A stretch of 13,413 nt of DNA from assembly GCA_030040175.1 (NCBI GenBank), contig JASHUF010000293.1, forward strand, positions 1 through 13,413, given 5' to 3'. The position numbers were made by a program, and so were the translations under genes. Below are positions 6,138-13,413 of this stretch, piece by piece (position 1 is the stretch's first letter; every line of letters begins with the position of its first letter). The notes under the pieces were generated by a model. The model was given only the letters and a program-made list of their open reading frames with translations, made no database searches and was not told the DNA's origin. The DNA comes from Acidobacteriaceae bacterium (GTDB lineage Bacteria; Acidobacteriota; Terriglobia; Terriglobales; Acidobacteriaceae).

Positions 6138-7433
6138 TCAGGAAAATCTCGTTCTGCGCCACAACATCGATCCCACCACGAAGAGCGGAATCAACGTGCC
6201 CGCAATGAGCACCAGCATCCAGGGAAAGTTGACATCAATGTGCTGCGCGCGCGTGCCCATGGCCAGCCACACGAAAATGGCCGAGGCCGAGAGCATGATG
6301 AGCACCTCCCACCAGCGCCGCGGACGCGCATGACCGGCGAGGGGATCTTCACCCTGCACCACGGCGGCGACGCTCTGGGCATCGAGTGCGTAGCGCCCGC
6401 ACTCGCGGCGCATGGCTGCATGCCAATTCTCGAGCTCCGACGCCGGCGGCTCGGCCAGGCTGATCGATACTGCTCCTGCAATCATGATGAGCGAGCCGGC
6501 GACGATGAGAATTTTGCCCGAGCTAGTTAGTCCGGCGAACTCCGCAAAGACCAGCGCGCCCCAGGCAAGTCCCCAGAGCTGATTGGTATTCGAAAGCGGA
6601 ATGCCGCGGCCGATGCCGATGTATTTGGCCGCGTACTGCTGGAACAGATCGCCGATGACCCAGCAGAATCCGCCCAGGAACGGCCAGAAGAGCATGGGGC
6701 GCGCGCGATGGAGCTCCGCCGCCAGCCTGCCGGCGCCGCCATAAAAATCGAGGCCCAGAATGAGGATGGTTCCCAACTCGCCGAAGGTGAAGATGGTGAC
6801 GAACGAAAGCGGGTTCATGCCGCTGATGTAGGCCTTGCGATAGGGAATATACATGGTGCCCAGCAGCACGCCCGCGCCCAGCGCGGCGATGATGCCGGTG
6901 GCGGCCTTCCCCGGCGCGCCCGCCGATTGCTGCGCCGTGGCCACGGCGAGCACTGCCGCGCCGAAGACAATGGCCGCCGCGCCGCCGATCACCTTGGCCC
7001 AATCTCGCGCGCTTGAACCGCGCAGTTCCTTGAACAGCAGGCAGCCCCAGAAGAGGCCGACAAGGCTGATGGTGTTCCAGAGCGGAAATGCGATGGACAG
7101 ACCTACGTTGCGCACGGCAAAAATGGTGAGCGTGTTGGCGACCGCCCAAAGCATGCCGCCGAGCAGCGCCCACACGATGAGGTGCGGCTTTTCGCGCACG
7201 TCGGAAAACAGAAACCCGGTGCCCTTGAGCAGCGTGGGCACCGACCAGCGCGCGACGAACGCGCCCATCACCATGCCCATGGAGATGAGGAAGGGCGAGA
7301 AGCCTTCATTGACGAGTTTGGTCGGCGCCTCCGCGCTGCCCAGCCACACCGCCGCGGCCAACCCGCAGAAGACGCCGAGCTGATGCAGCGAGAGCGTGGA
7401 TCGCACCGGCGCAGTGGTTGCGTTTGAACTCAT
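6138..7433 (-). CDS. GRP/RhaT-like sugar transporter of the DMT superfamily
   Basis: This membrane transporter, 431 aa from ATG 7433, has about ten core helices in two five-helix repeats. Each repeat carries a matching signature: 'NVGLSIAFPLWNTISLVGLFWG' in parts near 109-130, and 'GIGRGIPLSNTNQLWGLAWG' at 273-292. This is the pattern of glucose/ribose- or rhamnose-type porters. After a ~45-residue soluble linker (about 329-373) two further helices follow (374-394 and 403-425), giving roughly 12. The frame stays open to 7559, but the extra 42 residues are polar, overlap the small gene and lack a ribosome site. The ATG at 7433 follows a GAGAGAG stretch and gives a normal hydrophobic start. Position after iolG suggests uptake of inositol or a related polyol; this is inference. 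Confidence 0.85.
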   Translation of the reverse strand: MSSNATTAPVRSTLSLHQLGVFCGLAAAVWLGSAEAPTKLVNEGFSPFLISMGMVMGAFVARWSVPTLLKGTGFLFSDVREKPHLIVWALLGGMLWAVANTLTIFAVRNVGLSIAFPLWNTISLVGLFWGCLLFKELRGSSARDWAKVIGGAAAIVFGAAVLAVATAQQSAGAPGKAATGIIAALGAGVLLGTMYIPYRKAYISGMNPLSFVTIFTFGELGTILILGLDFYGGAGRLAAELHRARPMLFWPFLGGFCWVIGDLFQQYAAKYIGIGRGIPLSNTNQLWGLAWGALVFAEFAGLTSSGKILIVAGSLIMIAGAVSISLAEPPASELENWHAAMRRECGRYALDAQSVAAVVQGEDPLAGHARPRRWWEVLIMLSASAIFVWLAMGTRAQHIDVNFPWMLVLIAGTLIPLFVVGSMLWRRTRFS

Positions 7434-7438
7434 CTCTC

Positions 7439-7552
7439 TCACTTCAGTGTCATCAGCAGCGCCGTTCCCAGAATGAGCACGATCACCGGCACCCACAAGT
7501 GCGCGTCGGTGAGAACGCACGCGAGCATCGATTTTTTCGCAGGCCTGTTCAT
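7439..7552 (-). CDS. 37-aa single-helix membrane protein between iolG and transporter
   Basis: This is a short gene easily missed by gene finders. Its ATG (7552-7550) overlaps the iolG stop as ATGA. A strong GGAGGAGG ribosome site lies 7 nt upstream, inside iolG. It encodes a basic start (MNRPAKKSM), a short linker and one strongly hydrophobic helix (VPVIVLILGTALLML-like, residues 21-34), ending TLK. The TGA at 7441-7439 is 5 nt before the transporter ATG, and its last codons carry the transporter's ribosome site. The basic N-terminus followed by one helix predicts an N-in or short signal-anchor topology. No family was recognised. Its placement suggests a small accessory subunit of the transporter, or a translational coupler; function is unproven. 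Confidence 0.72.
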   Translation of the reverse strand: MNRPAKKSMLACVLTDAHLWVPVIVLILGTALLMTLK

Positions 7553-8631
7553 CGCTCAACCTCCTCCAGCCTCACCGGCCTATGCTCGTCCGCCGATTTG
7601 CGCGCGGCAAGCGCCATCACCACCGGCACGCGGCTGTCGGCTCCCGTCACCGGTGTGGCCTTGCCCTCGCGCACGGCATGCGTAAACAGCTCGAGCTCCA
7701 GGGCAAAACTTTCCGGATAGCGCTGCATGAAGAAGTTCAAAGGCAGATCAGTGTAAACGGATTTTTCGCCGCTGACCACCACCTGGTTGGGATAGCGGTT
7801 TTCCGTGGCGATTTTGCCCTTGCTGCCCAGAATTTCAACGCGCTGGTCGTAGCCGAACGTCGCCTTGCGGCTGTTGTCGATGGTGCCGAGGGCGCCGCTC
7901 CTGAAGCGCAGCATCGCCACCGCGGTGTCGAAGTCGCCGACCTCGCGGAATCCCGGATCGACGAAGACGCCGCCCGCCGCATAGACCTCTTCCACTTCTT
8001 CGCCCATCAGGTAGCGCGCCATATCGAAGTCGTGAATCATCATGTCGAGAAAGATTCCGCCGGAGGTCTTGATATAAGCGAGGGGCGGCGGCGCAGGGTC
8101 GCGGCTGATGATGTGCAGCAAGTTCGGCGTGCCCACTTCACCCGCGGCCACGGCCTGGCGCACGCGGAGGAAATTCGAGTCGAAGCGGCGATTGAAGCCC
8201 ACCTGCAGCTTCACGTGAGCCGCGTCCGCGGCGGCGATGGCGCGGTCAATCTCGCGGAGGCTGAGCGAAATCGGCTTCTCGCAGAAAATGTGCTTGCCGG
8301 CCTTCGCGGCCTCGACAATCAGATCGGCGTGCGTGCCGGTCGAGGTGCAGATAAGCACGGCGTCGATTTTGGGGTCGGCGAAGATCTCCGCAGCCGAGGC
8401 GGCGATGCGCGGGATGCCGTATCGGCGGGCGAGCGCTTCGGCGGCTTCACGATTCACATCCGCAATGGCGGCGATCTCCGCCTCCGGCAGGCGGAGGGCA
8501 ACGGTTTCCGCGTGCACAGGACCGATGCGTCCAGCGCCGATCAGTCCGAATTGCAATTTTTCCCGGCCATTCTCCCGTCCTCCCGGCGAGCGTTCTTCGT
8601 TTCGCGCCGGCTGCTCGATTGCGGCCCTCAC
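7549..8631 (-). CDS. iolG: IolG, inositol 2-dehydrogenase (Gfo/Idh/MocA family)
   Basis: NAD-dependent oxidation of myo-inositol to scyllo-inosose, the first step of the pathway. The 360-aa protein has the Rossmann motif GLIGAGRIG (29-37), 'EKP' at 118-120 with catalytic-type Lys119, and '[22 protein letters not shown]' in two parts at 191-212, where Asp196 and His200 fit the Lys/Asp/His set known from B. subtilis IolG. The GTG start at 8631 overlaps the iolE stop (GTGA). It adds about 24 polar residues before the Rossmann strand, longer than usual; no better start with a ribosome site exists, apart from a weak TTG at codon 26. The stop overlaps the 37-aa gene. Related dehydrogenases for scyllo-inositol or other sugars are possible, but context favours IolG. 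Confidence 0.88.
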   Translation of the reverse strand: MRAAIEQPARNEERSPGGRENGREKLQFGLIGAGRIGPVHAETVALRLPEAEIAAIADVNREAAEALARRYGIPRIAASAAEIFADPKIDAVLICTSTGTHADLIVEAAKAGKHIFCEKPISLSLREIDRAIAAADAAHVKLQVGFNRRFDSNFLRVRQAVAAGEVGTPNLLHIISRDPAPPPLAYIKTSGGIFLDMMIHDFDMARYLMGEEVEEVYAAGGVFVDPGFREVGDFDTAVAMLRFRSGALGTIDNSRKATFGYDQRVEILGSKGKIATENRYPNQVVVSGEKSVYTDLPLNFFMQRYPESFALELELFTHAVREGKATPVTGADSRVPVVMALAARKSADEHRPVRLEEVER

Positions 8632-9560
8632 GCAAAGTTCTCTTCAATCGACCTCAGATAGGCGCGATTACGCTGCGCGCTTTGCTTGGGCGTGCCCATG
8701 CCCGGAAGCACATCCTGCTCTACCAGCACGTAGCCCCGGTAATCGCGGCGGCCAAGCCAGCCCAATACGGAGGGAAAATCGACGCATCCTTTGCCCAGCT
8801 CGGGATAAAGGCCGTTGCGCATGGCGGTGAAATAATCCCGCTCCTCCTTGCGGCCGCGGCGGGCCACGGCCGGATCGAGGTCCTTCAAGTGGACGTACCA
8901 GATGCGCTCGGCGAAGCGATTGAGCGCCGCCGTCAGGTCGATGTCTTCGCCGCCCGTCCCGTGCACGTAGTGGCCGGTGTCGAAGGCCAGTCCCAGGCAC
9001 TCCGGGTTCGTCAGGTCGAGGAGCATGGCGATCTCGTCGGGCGTCTCCACGTAGCCGGCACAGTGATGATGAAACACTGTGCGCAGGCCGGTTTCACCCA
9101 AGACTGCCGCCGCAATCTCGTCCGCGCCGCGCGCGAAGACTTTCCATTCCTCTCTGCGCAAACCGTCCATCGGACGGATGCGGCCGGCGCGCTGCGTGCG
9201 CACGGGATCGGTACCGTTATCGTCAGAGAGAACCAGGAACGGCACCGGCTGCGTGGCCACGCGGGCGAGCAGGCGCGCCGTTTTCACTGCGCGTTCGCGG
9301 CCTTCTGCATGCGCGCCGCTGTTCTTGAGCGCCACCGGCACAAAGGCTCCAAGCATGACCACGTTGCCGCGCTTCCTTAGCTCGTTGCAGAGCGCGTCAG
9401 GATCGGTGGGCATGTAACCCCAGTCGCCCAGCTCGGTTCCGGTGTAGCCGGTCTCCACCAGCTCATCGAGCATCCGGCCGAAAGGGACCTGCTTGCTCGT
9501 GTCCTGATGTTCCAGCGTGCCCCAAGAACAGGGAGCGTTGCCCACCAACAGTTGCTTCAT
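8628..9560 (-). CDS. iolE: IolE-type inosose dehydratase (TIM-barrel, AP endonuclease 2 family)
   Basis: Predicted to dehydrate scyllo-inosose (2-keto-myo-inositol) to 3D-(3,5/4)-trihydroxycyclohexane-1,2-dione, a metal-dependent step. The 310-aa product begins with the IolE-like 'NAPCSWG' (8-14). It also has 'HHH' at 164-166 before 'GYVETPDEI', 'DTGH' at 194-197, 'HLKD' at 224-227 and 'VLVEQD' at 278-283, the family's metal and substrate ligands. Length is near the usual ~300. The ATG at 9560 follows AAGGAAA. It is separated from iolA by 128 bp but overlaps iolG by 4 nt. It could be another sugar-phosphate isomerase/epimerase family member; position between iolA and iolG supports IolE. Confidence 0.85.
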   Translation of the reverse strand: MKQLLVGNAPCSWGTLEHQDTSKQVPFGRMLDELVETGYTGTELGDWGYMPTDPDALCNELRKRGNVVMLGAFVPVALKNSGAHAEGRERAVKTARLLARVATQPVPFLVLSDDNGTDPVRTQRAGRIRPMDGLRREEWKVFARGADEIAAAVLGETGLRTVFHHHCAGYVETPDEIAMLLDLTNPECLGLAFDTGHYVHGTGGEDIDLTAALNRFAERIWYVHLKDLDPAVARRGRKEERDYFTAMRNGLYPELGKGCVDFPSVLGWLGRRDYRGYVLVEQDVLPGMGTPKQSAQRNRAYLRSIEENFA

Positions 9561-9578
9561 GGTTTTTCCTTGGAAAAC

Positions 9579-9610
9579 AGCTTCTAGCTCTTAGCTTCTA
9601 GCTTCTAGCT
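9579..9610 (-). repeat. heptad repeat array, CTAGAAG unit on - strand
   Basis: On the + strand four 7-bp units run CTTCTAG, CTCTTAG, CTTCTAG, CTTCTAG, followed by CTTTT; on the coding (-) strand this reads AGCTAGAAG-type repeats. The array sits in the 128-bp gap between iolA and iolE, about 19-50 bp before the iolE start. Similar runs are, from general recollection, scattered between acidobacterial genes; this was not checked here. Confidence 0.75.
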
Positions 9611-9632
9611 TTTCCGCGCCGCATGTGAGTTT

Positions 9633-9662
9633 CTCGGCTTCCAACCGGCGCCGCGAAGCGAG
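9633..9662. other. bulged inverted repeat in the iolA-iolE gap
   Basis: CTCGGCTTC (9633-9641) can pair with GAAGCGAG (9655-9662) with one bulged G, around a 13-nt loop that itself contains the palindrome CGGCGCCG. No T-run follows on either strand, so it is not a standard intrinsic terminator. It may attenuate or process the message between iolA and iolE. Confidence 0.35.
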
Positions 9663-9680
9663 CTAGTAGCTAGAACTAGA
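9661..9680 (-). repeat. second CTAG-rich repeat, opposite orientation
   Basis: AGCTAGTAGCTAGAACTAGA is a degenerate CTAG-spaced element just after the iolA stop. It is oriented opposite to the 9579-9610 array, so the two could partly pair across about 50 nt. Confidence 0.55.
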
Positions 9681-9688
9681 CGCTGGTC

Positions 9689-11161
9689 TCAGAACTTGCG
9701 GCTCCACTCCTTTGGCCAGCGCTCCACCACTACCTTGGTCTGCGTGAAGAACTCCACCGCGTGGTGCGCCTGCGCATGCAGATCGCCGAAGAAGCTTTCG
9801 CCCCAACCGCTGAAAGGGAACGTGGACATGGGCGCGGCTACGCCCACGTTCACGCCCACATTGCCTGCGTTCACTTCGTAGCGGAAGCGGCGCGCGTTGG
9901 CGCCATCGGTGGTAAAGATGCAGGCCATGTTGCCGTAGCTGCGTCCGTTGACCAGCGCAATGGCCTCTTCGATGGTCTGCGCGTGCATCAGGCTCAGTAC
10001 GGGCCCGAAGATCTCCGTGCGCGCGGCTTCGGAGTCCGGGGCAACGTCGTCGAGAACGGTGGGCAAAATGAAATATCCGTCTTCGTAACCGGAGATCTTC
10101 GGACCGCGCCCATCCACCAGCACGCGCGCGCCATCGTGCTCGCCTTTGGCGATCAATCCCTCGATGCGCGTTTTGCTCTCGGCCGAGATCACCGGGCCCA
10201 TCTCCACGCCCGCCTGCGCGCCGTAACCCACTTTGCGGCCCTTCGCGGCAGCAGCCATTCGCTCGGTTAGACCGGATCGCGCGTCGCCCACCGTGATCGC
10301 CACGGAAGCCGCAAGGCAGCGCTGTCCCGCGCAGCCGAAGGCCGAGTCGGCCAGAATGCGCGTGGTCATCTCCAAGTCCGCATCGGGCATCACCACCACC
10401 GGATTCTTGGCTCCGCCCTGGCACTGCGCGCGCTTGCCGCTGGCGGCGGCGCGGCTGTAAATGTACTTCGCCGTCGCCGTGGAGCCGACGAAGCTCACGG
10501 CACGAATGCCGGGATGGTCCAGGATCGCGTTGACCGCTTCACGCCCGCCGTGCACCAGCTGGATCACGCCCGCGGGAAAACCTGCCTCCCGGACCAGGTG
10601 AAACACCATTTGCGAAGTAATGGGCACGCGCTCGGAAGGCTTGAGCAGAAAACAGTCGCCCGCGGCCACGGCGTAAGGCAGAAACCAGAACGGAATCATG
10701 CCGGGAAAATTGAAGGGAACGATCGCCGCCACCACGCCCAGCGGCTGACGGATCATGTGCTCATCGATGCCGCTGGCGATGTCCTCGCAGTTCGCGCCCT
10801 GGATCAGGATGGGCATGGCGCAGGCCGTCTCTACATTCTCAATCGCGCGCTGCATCTCCGCCTTGCTTTCGGCCAGTGTCTTGCCGCACTCGTTGGTGAT
10901 GGAGAGCGAAAGTTCGTCGCGGTGCTGCTCGAGCAGCGCTCTCAGCTTGAAGAGCGGCTGCACGCGATCGACCACCGGCGTGCGCCGCCAGGAGAGAAAG
11001 GCGCGCTCAGCCCTCTCCACGGCCGCGTTCACGTCCGTGGCCGGCGAAAGAGGCACTTCTGCCAGCACCTGGGCCGACGCCGGGTTGATCACGTCGAGCG
11101 CCTGGCTCGCGCTCGAAGCGCGCCAGTTCCCGTCAACAAAATTCTGCAACCGCTCCGCCAT
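9689..11161 (-). CDS. iolA: IolA/MmsA, (methyl)malonate-semialdehyde dehydrogenase, CoA-acylating
   Basis: Converts malonate semialdehyde (end product of inositol breakdown) to acetyl-CoA, and methylmalonate semialdehyde to propionyl-CoA, using NAD and CoA. The 490-aa length is normal. Visible features are '[29 protein letters not shown]' in parts (149-177), '[12 protein letters not shown]' (224-235), '[16 protein letters not shown]' (249-264, the MMSDH form lacking the usual ALDH glutamate) and the active site 'GCAGQRCLA' with nucleophile Cys282. A second cysteine, Cys277, stands where Ala is common. 'TEIFGPVLS' (382-390) is the conserved late ALDH motif. The ATG follows GAGGAG, which overlaps the iolD stop. 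It is 13 nt downstream of iolD, so they are in one operon. Confidence 0.92.
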   Translation of the reverse strand: MAERLQNFVDGNWRASSASQALDVINPASAQVLAEVPLSPATDVNAAVERAERAFLSWRRTPVVDRVQPLFKLRALLEQHRDELSLSITNECGKTLAESKAEMQRAIENVETACAMPILIQGANCEDIASGIDEHMIRQPLGVVAAIVPFNFPGMIPFWFLPYAVAAGDCFLLKPSERVPITSQMVFHLVREAGFPAGVIQLVHGGREAVNAILDHPGIRAVSFVGSTATAKYIYSRAAASGKRAQCQGGAKNPVVVMPDADLEMTTRILADSAFGCAGQRCLAASVAITVGDARSGLTERMAAAAKGRKVGYGAQAGVEMGPVISAESKTRIEGLIAKGEHDGARVLVDGRGPKISGYEDGYFILPTVLDDVAPDSEAARTEIFGPVLSLMHAQTIEEAIALVNGRSYGNMACIFTTDGANARRFRYEVNAGNVGVNVGVAAPMSTFPFSGWGESFFGDLHAQAHHAVEFFTQTKVVVERWPKEWSRKF

Positions 11162-11174
11162 AACTTACGCTCCT

Positions 11175-13037
11175 CTAGAGAAAATGCCGTTCGCGCTTGC
11201 GCGCCTCTTCATAGCGTGCCCGCGCCGCGCGCACGCTGTCGATCTCGGATACTTCGGCAACCGCCACATCCCACCACGAGCCGTAACTGGGCACGCCCAC
11301 CGCGGCATCGGTCTCAATCACGATCACGCTGGTGCGCTCGGCAGCCTTCGCCGCTTCCAGCGCGTCCTTCAACTGCGCAATCGTCTCCACTTTCACGGCC
11401 AACGCGCCCAGGCTGCGCGCGTTGGCGACGTAATCCACCTGGAGCGCGTCGCCGTCGAGCTGCCCCGACGCAGCGTTGCGCGCGCGGTACTCGGTTCCGA
11501 ATCCGCCCTGGCCGAGCGAGCGGCTCAGGCCGCCGATGCTAGCGAAACCATAATTGTCGACCAGCACGATGACGATCTTAATTCCTTCCTGTATCGATGT
11601 CGCAATCTCGCCCGCCATCATCTGATACGTTCCGTCGCCGAGAAACACAAATACCTCGCGGCTGGCATCAGCGAGTTTTGCGCCCATCGCGCCGGGAATC
11701 TCGTAACCCATGCAGGAGTAGCCGTACTCCATGTGATAGCCATTGGGCGCGCGTGTGCGCCAAAGCTTGTGCAGGTCGCCGGGATGACTGCCCGCGGCCG
11801 AAACCAGCACATCGCGCCCGCCGGCTGCCTCCCACAGCGCGCCGATCACCTGGCTCTGCGCGGGCTTGCCGGCGTTGTTGAGATGATAGAGGCGATCGAC
11901 TTCTGCCTCCCACTTCGCCTTGAGCGCGGCAATCTCCGCGGCATACTCCGCGCTGACGCGATACTCGCCGAGGGCGACGCTCAGTTTTTCGAGCGCCGCG
12001 CGCGCGTCGGCCACGAGCGGAATCGCGCCCACCTTGTACGCGTCGAACTCGGCAACGTTGATATTGACGAAACGGACTGCAGGGCTTTGAAACGCGGTCA
12101 TGGAGGCCGTGGTGAAGTCGGAGTAGCGCGTACCGATGCCGATGACGAGATCGGCTGCCTGCGCGAGGCGGTTGGCGGCGAGCGAGCCGGTGGCGCCGAT
12201 CGCACCCATGGACTGCGGGTGGTCCCACGCAAGCGAGCCTTTGCCGGCCTGGGTTTCGCCCACAGGGATGCCGGTGCGTTCGACAAAGTAGGCGAGAGGT
12301 TCCGCGGCCTCGCTCATGAGCACGCCTCCGCCGGCTACGATCAGCGGGCGCTCGGCGCGGCGAATGGCTTCTGCCGCGCGCCGAAGAGATTCCTGGTCCG
12401 GCGCGGCGCGGCGAATGAGCCATACGCGCTTCAAGAAAAGCTCCTCCGGATAGTCGAAGGCTTCAGTCTGCACATCCTGCGGCAAAGCCAGCGTCACCGC
12501 GCCACACTCGGCGGGCGAGGTGAGAACGCGCATGGCCTCGGGCAGCGCGGCGATGAGCTGCTCGGCACGATAGATGCGGTCCCAATAGCGCGACACCGGC
12601 TTGAAGCAATCGTTCACGCTTATATCCTGTGTGGCGGACGACTCGAGCTGCTGCAAAACCGGCGCGACATTCCGACGCGCGAAGATGTCGCCGGGAAGCA
12701 GCAGCACCGGCAGGCGGTTGATGGTGGCCAGCGCCGCGCCGGAAATCATGTTCGTGGCGCCGGGGCCGATGGACGAGGTGCAGGCAAAAGTGCGCAGGCG
12801 GTTGCTCGCCTTGGCGAAGCCCGCCGCCAGATGCACGCCCGCCTGCTCATTGCGCACCAGGATGAACGGCAGCTCGGGCGTCTGCGCGAGCGCCTGGCCG
12901 ATGCCCGCAACATTGCCGTGACCGAAGATGCCCAGCACGCCCGCGAAGAATTTGTGCTCGCGGCCGTCGCGCTCCACGTACTGATTCGTGAGGAATTGAA
13001 TCAGCGCCTGGGCCATGGTCAAACGGCGCGTCTTCAT
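11175..13037 (-). CDS. iolD: IolD, trihydroxycyclohexane-1,2-dione hydrolase (ThDP-dependent)
   Basis: Opens the ring of 3D-(3,5/4)-trihydroxycyclohexane-1,2-dione to 5-deoxy-D-glucuronate, in the cytoplasm. The 620-aa product has the three-domain plan of thiamine-diphosphate enzymes. The N-terminal Pyr domain carries catalytic-type Glu64 in 'RNEQAG'. A central Rossmann-like domain ('PLIVAGGGVLMSEA') spans about 215-350. The C-terminal PP domain has 'GDGTYQMMAGE' (467-477) and 'DNYG' (493-496), the GDG...N cofactor motif. The N-terminus 'RLTMAQALIQFL' and 'HKFFAGVLGIFGHGNVAGIGQAL' in parts (28-50) are typical of IolD. The ATG at 13037 follows GAGGAG at about 8 nt. It lies 75 nt after iolB and 13 nt before iolA. 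Confidence 0.95.
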   Translation of the reverse strand: MKTRRLTMAQALIQFLTNQYVERDGREHKFFAGVLGIFGHGNVAGIGQALAQTPELPFILVRNEQAGVHLAAGFAKASNRLRTFACTSSIGPGATNMISGAALATINRLPVLLLPGDIFARRNVAPVLQQLESSATQDISVNDCFKPVSRYWDRIYRAEQLIAALPEAMRVLTSPAECGAVTLALPQDVQTEAFDYPEELFLKRVWLIRRAAPDQESLRRAAEAIRRAERPLIVAGGGVLMSEAAEPLAYFVERTGIPVGETQAGKGSLAWDHPQSMGAIGATGSLAANRLAQAADLVIGIGTRYSDFTTASMTAFQSPAVRFVNINVAEFDAYKVGAIPLVADARAALEKLSVALGEYRVSAEYAAEIAALKAKWEAEVDRLYHLNNAGKPAQSQVIGALWEAAGGRDVLVSAAGSHPGDLHKLWRTRAPNGYHMEYGYSCMGYEIPGAMGAKLADASREVFVFLGDGTYQMMAGEIATSIQEGIKIVIVLVDNYGFASIGGLSRSLGQGGFGTEYRARNAASGQLDGDALQVDYVANARSLGALAVKVETIAQLKDALEAAKAAERTSVIVIETDAAVGVPSYGSWWDVAVAEVSEIDSVRAARARYEEARKRERHFL

Positions 13038-13112
13038 GGGGTCGCTCCTCGCGTTCGATTGCGTACTTCGCGTGCCGGGCGCGTCCTTTGCTGCGCTCGC
13101 GCACAGCCGCGC

Positions 13113-13413
13113 TCAGCGGTGAACCATCGGCAACCGCGGGTCTTTTGCTTTCCACTCGCCGCGCACCCACGCATGTACCGGGTGGTCAGAACAGGCAAGC
13201 GGGCGCGCCGAGCCCGCAAGCGCGTTCAGATAATGCGCGTTGTATCCGTGCGCAGCCACCACCGGATGATAACCCTCCGGCACCAGCACCAGTTCGCCGT
13301 CGCACACCGTGAGGGTCTCGTCGATGCGACCGTCGGCGGTGTACACCCGCTGCACGGCAAAACTCTCCGGCCGGACAAGCGAACTGCTCATCTGCTCTTG
13401 CGTTCTCCTCGTG
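13113..13413 (-). CDS. iolB: IolB, 5-deoxy-glucuronate isomerase, C-terminal part only
   Basis: Isomerises 5-deoxy-D-glucuronate to 2-deoxy-5-keto-D-gluconate. Only the last ~100 codons are in the window. The frame is open to the right edge, so the ATG at 13391 is internal, not the start. The visible part carries the cupin-type IolB C-terminus: 'FAVQRVYTADGRIDETLTV' in position, then 'ELVLVPEGYHPVVAAHGYNAHYLN' in parts, 'LAGSARPL' and 'DHPVHAWVRGEW'. These match the conserved 'RvYt.D', 'VP.GYHPv.a..GY...YLN.mAG' and 'dP.H.W' of the family. It is the first gene seen of the - strand iol operon; iolC and iolJ may lie beyond. Confidence 0.9.
   Translation of the reverse strand, partial: TRRTQEQMSSSLVRPESFAVQRVYTADGRIDETLTVCDGELVLVPEGYHPVVAAHGYNAHYLNALAGSARPLACSDHPVHAWVRGEWKAKDPRLPMVHR

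Noticed and set aside
4685..6208. 507-codon open frame on the + strand opposite glpD
   Set aside because: It is antisense to a clear GlpD over nearly its whole length. Its product is Arg/His/Gln-rich with no recognisable motif, a usual by-product of GC-rich codon use on the other strand.
7434..7559. N-terminal extension of the transporter to an ATG at 7559
   Set aside because: The 42 extra residues are polar, overlap the better-supported 37-aa gene in another frame, and have no ribosome site of their own, whereas ATG 7433 has a purine-rich site and gives a normal membrane-protein start.
7582..8661. 359-codon open frame on the + strand opposite iolG
   Set aside because: Mirror frame of iolG with no domain pattern and no convincing ribosome site.
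9633..9662. Inverted repeat as an intrinsic terminator after iolA
   Set aside because: No T-run follows on the - strand and the stem is short and bulged, so it was listed only as an inverted repeat.
13389..13391. ATG at 13391 as the start of iolB
   Set aside because: IolB is about 270 aa in this family and the frame continues open to the window edge; the visible part matches only the C-terminal portion.
1..13413. CRISPR array, tRNA/rRNA genes, insertion sequence or prophage
   Set aside because: No regularly spaced repeats with unique spacers, no tRNA-like cloverleaf, no transposase or integrase motifs were seen; the region looks like ordinary chromosome with metabolic operons.

Overview
This is a high-GC window, densely packed and bacterial. 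Gene content points to an acidobacterium, probably Terriglobia (subdivision 1). The signs are a 'TolB-like plus TPR' regulator-type protein, a CcmE with a CxxxY haem motif and a Pro/Ala-rich tail, and a full inositol catabolic cluster beside a GRP-type sugar transporter. Intergenic heptad repeats of the AGCTAGAAGCT kind fit the same picture. The assignment is inference from content; no rRNA or other phylogenetic marker is present.

Left part, + strand (about 1-4480). A 5'-truncated TPR protein comes first, followed by about 670 bp without a large gene. That gap holds a 22-bp-period direct repeat, a possible 56-residue single-helix membrane protein and a possible promoter. Then comes a tight run ccmE-ccmA-ybaK-ccmB, three parts of a system I cytochrome c maturation machine with a Cys-tRNA(Pro) deacylase gene spliced between ccmA and ccmB. 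The last two junctions are ATGA overlaps, so these genes are almost certainly co-translated. No ccmC, ccmF or ccmH is present.

Right part, - strand (about 13413 down to 4439). Genes read from right to left: iolB (C-terminal part only), iolD, iolA/mmsA, a short gap with heptad repeats, iolE, iolG, a 37-codon membrane mini-gene, a GRP/RhaT-like sugar transporter, and glpD. iolE/iolG and iolG/mini-gene overlap by 4 nt, and the mini-gene ends 5 nt before the transporter. The last gene, glpD, converges on ccmB and overlaps its 3' end by 41 bp.

How they work together. IolG oxidises myo-inositol to scyllo-inosose, IolE dehydrates it, IolD opens the ring to 5-deoxyglucuronate, and IolB isomerises that to 5-deoxy-2-keto-gluconate. 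After the kinase and aldolase steps (IolC and IolJ, not in the window), IolA converts malonate semialdehyde to acetyl-CoA. The transporter is the likely inositol or sugar importer. GlpD may use dihydroxyacetone phosphate metabolism next door, but it could simply be a neighbour.

Most unusual items: the uncatalogued 37-aa membrane protein locked between iolG and the transporter by an ATGA overlap and a strong ribosome binding site; the CxxxY CcmE; and ybaK inside the ccm operon.
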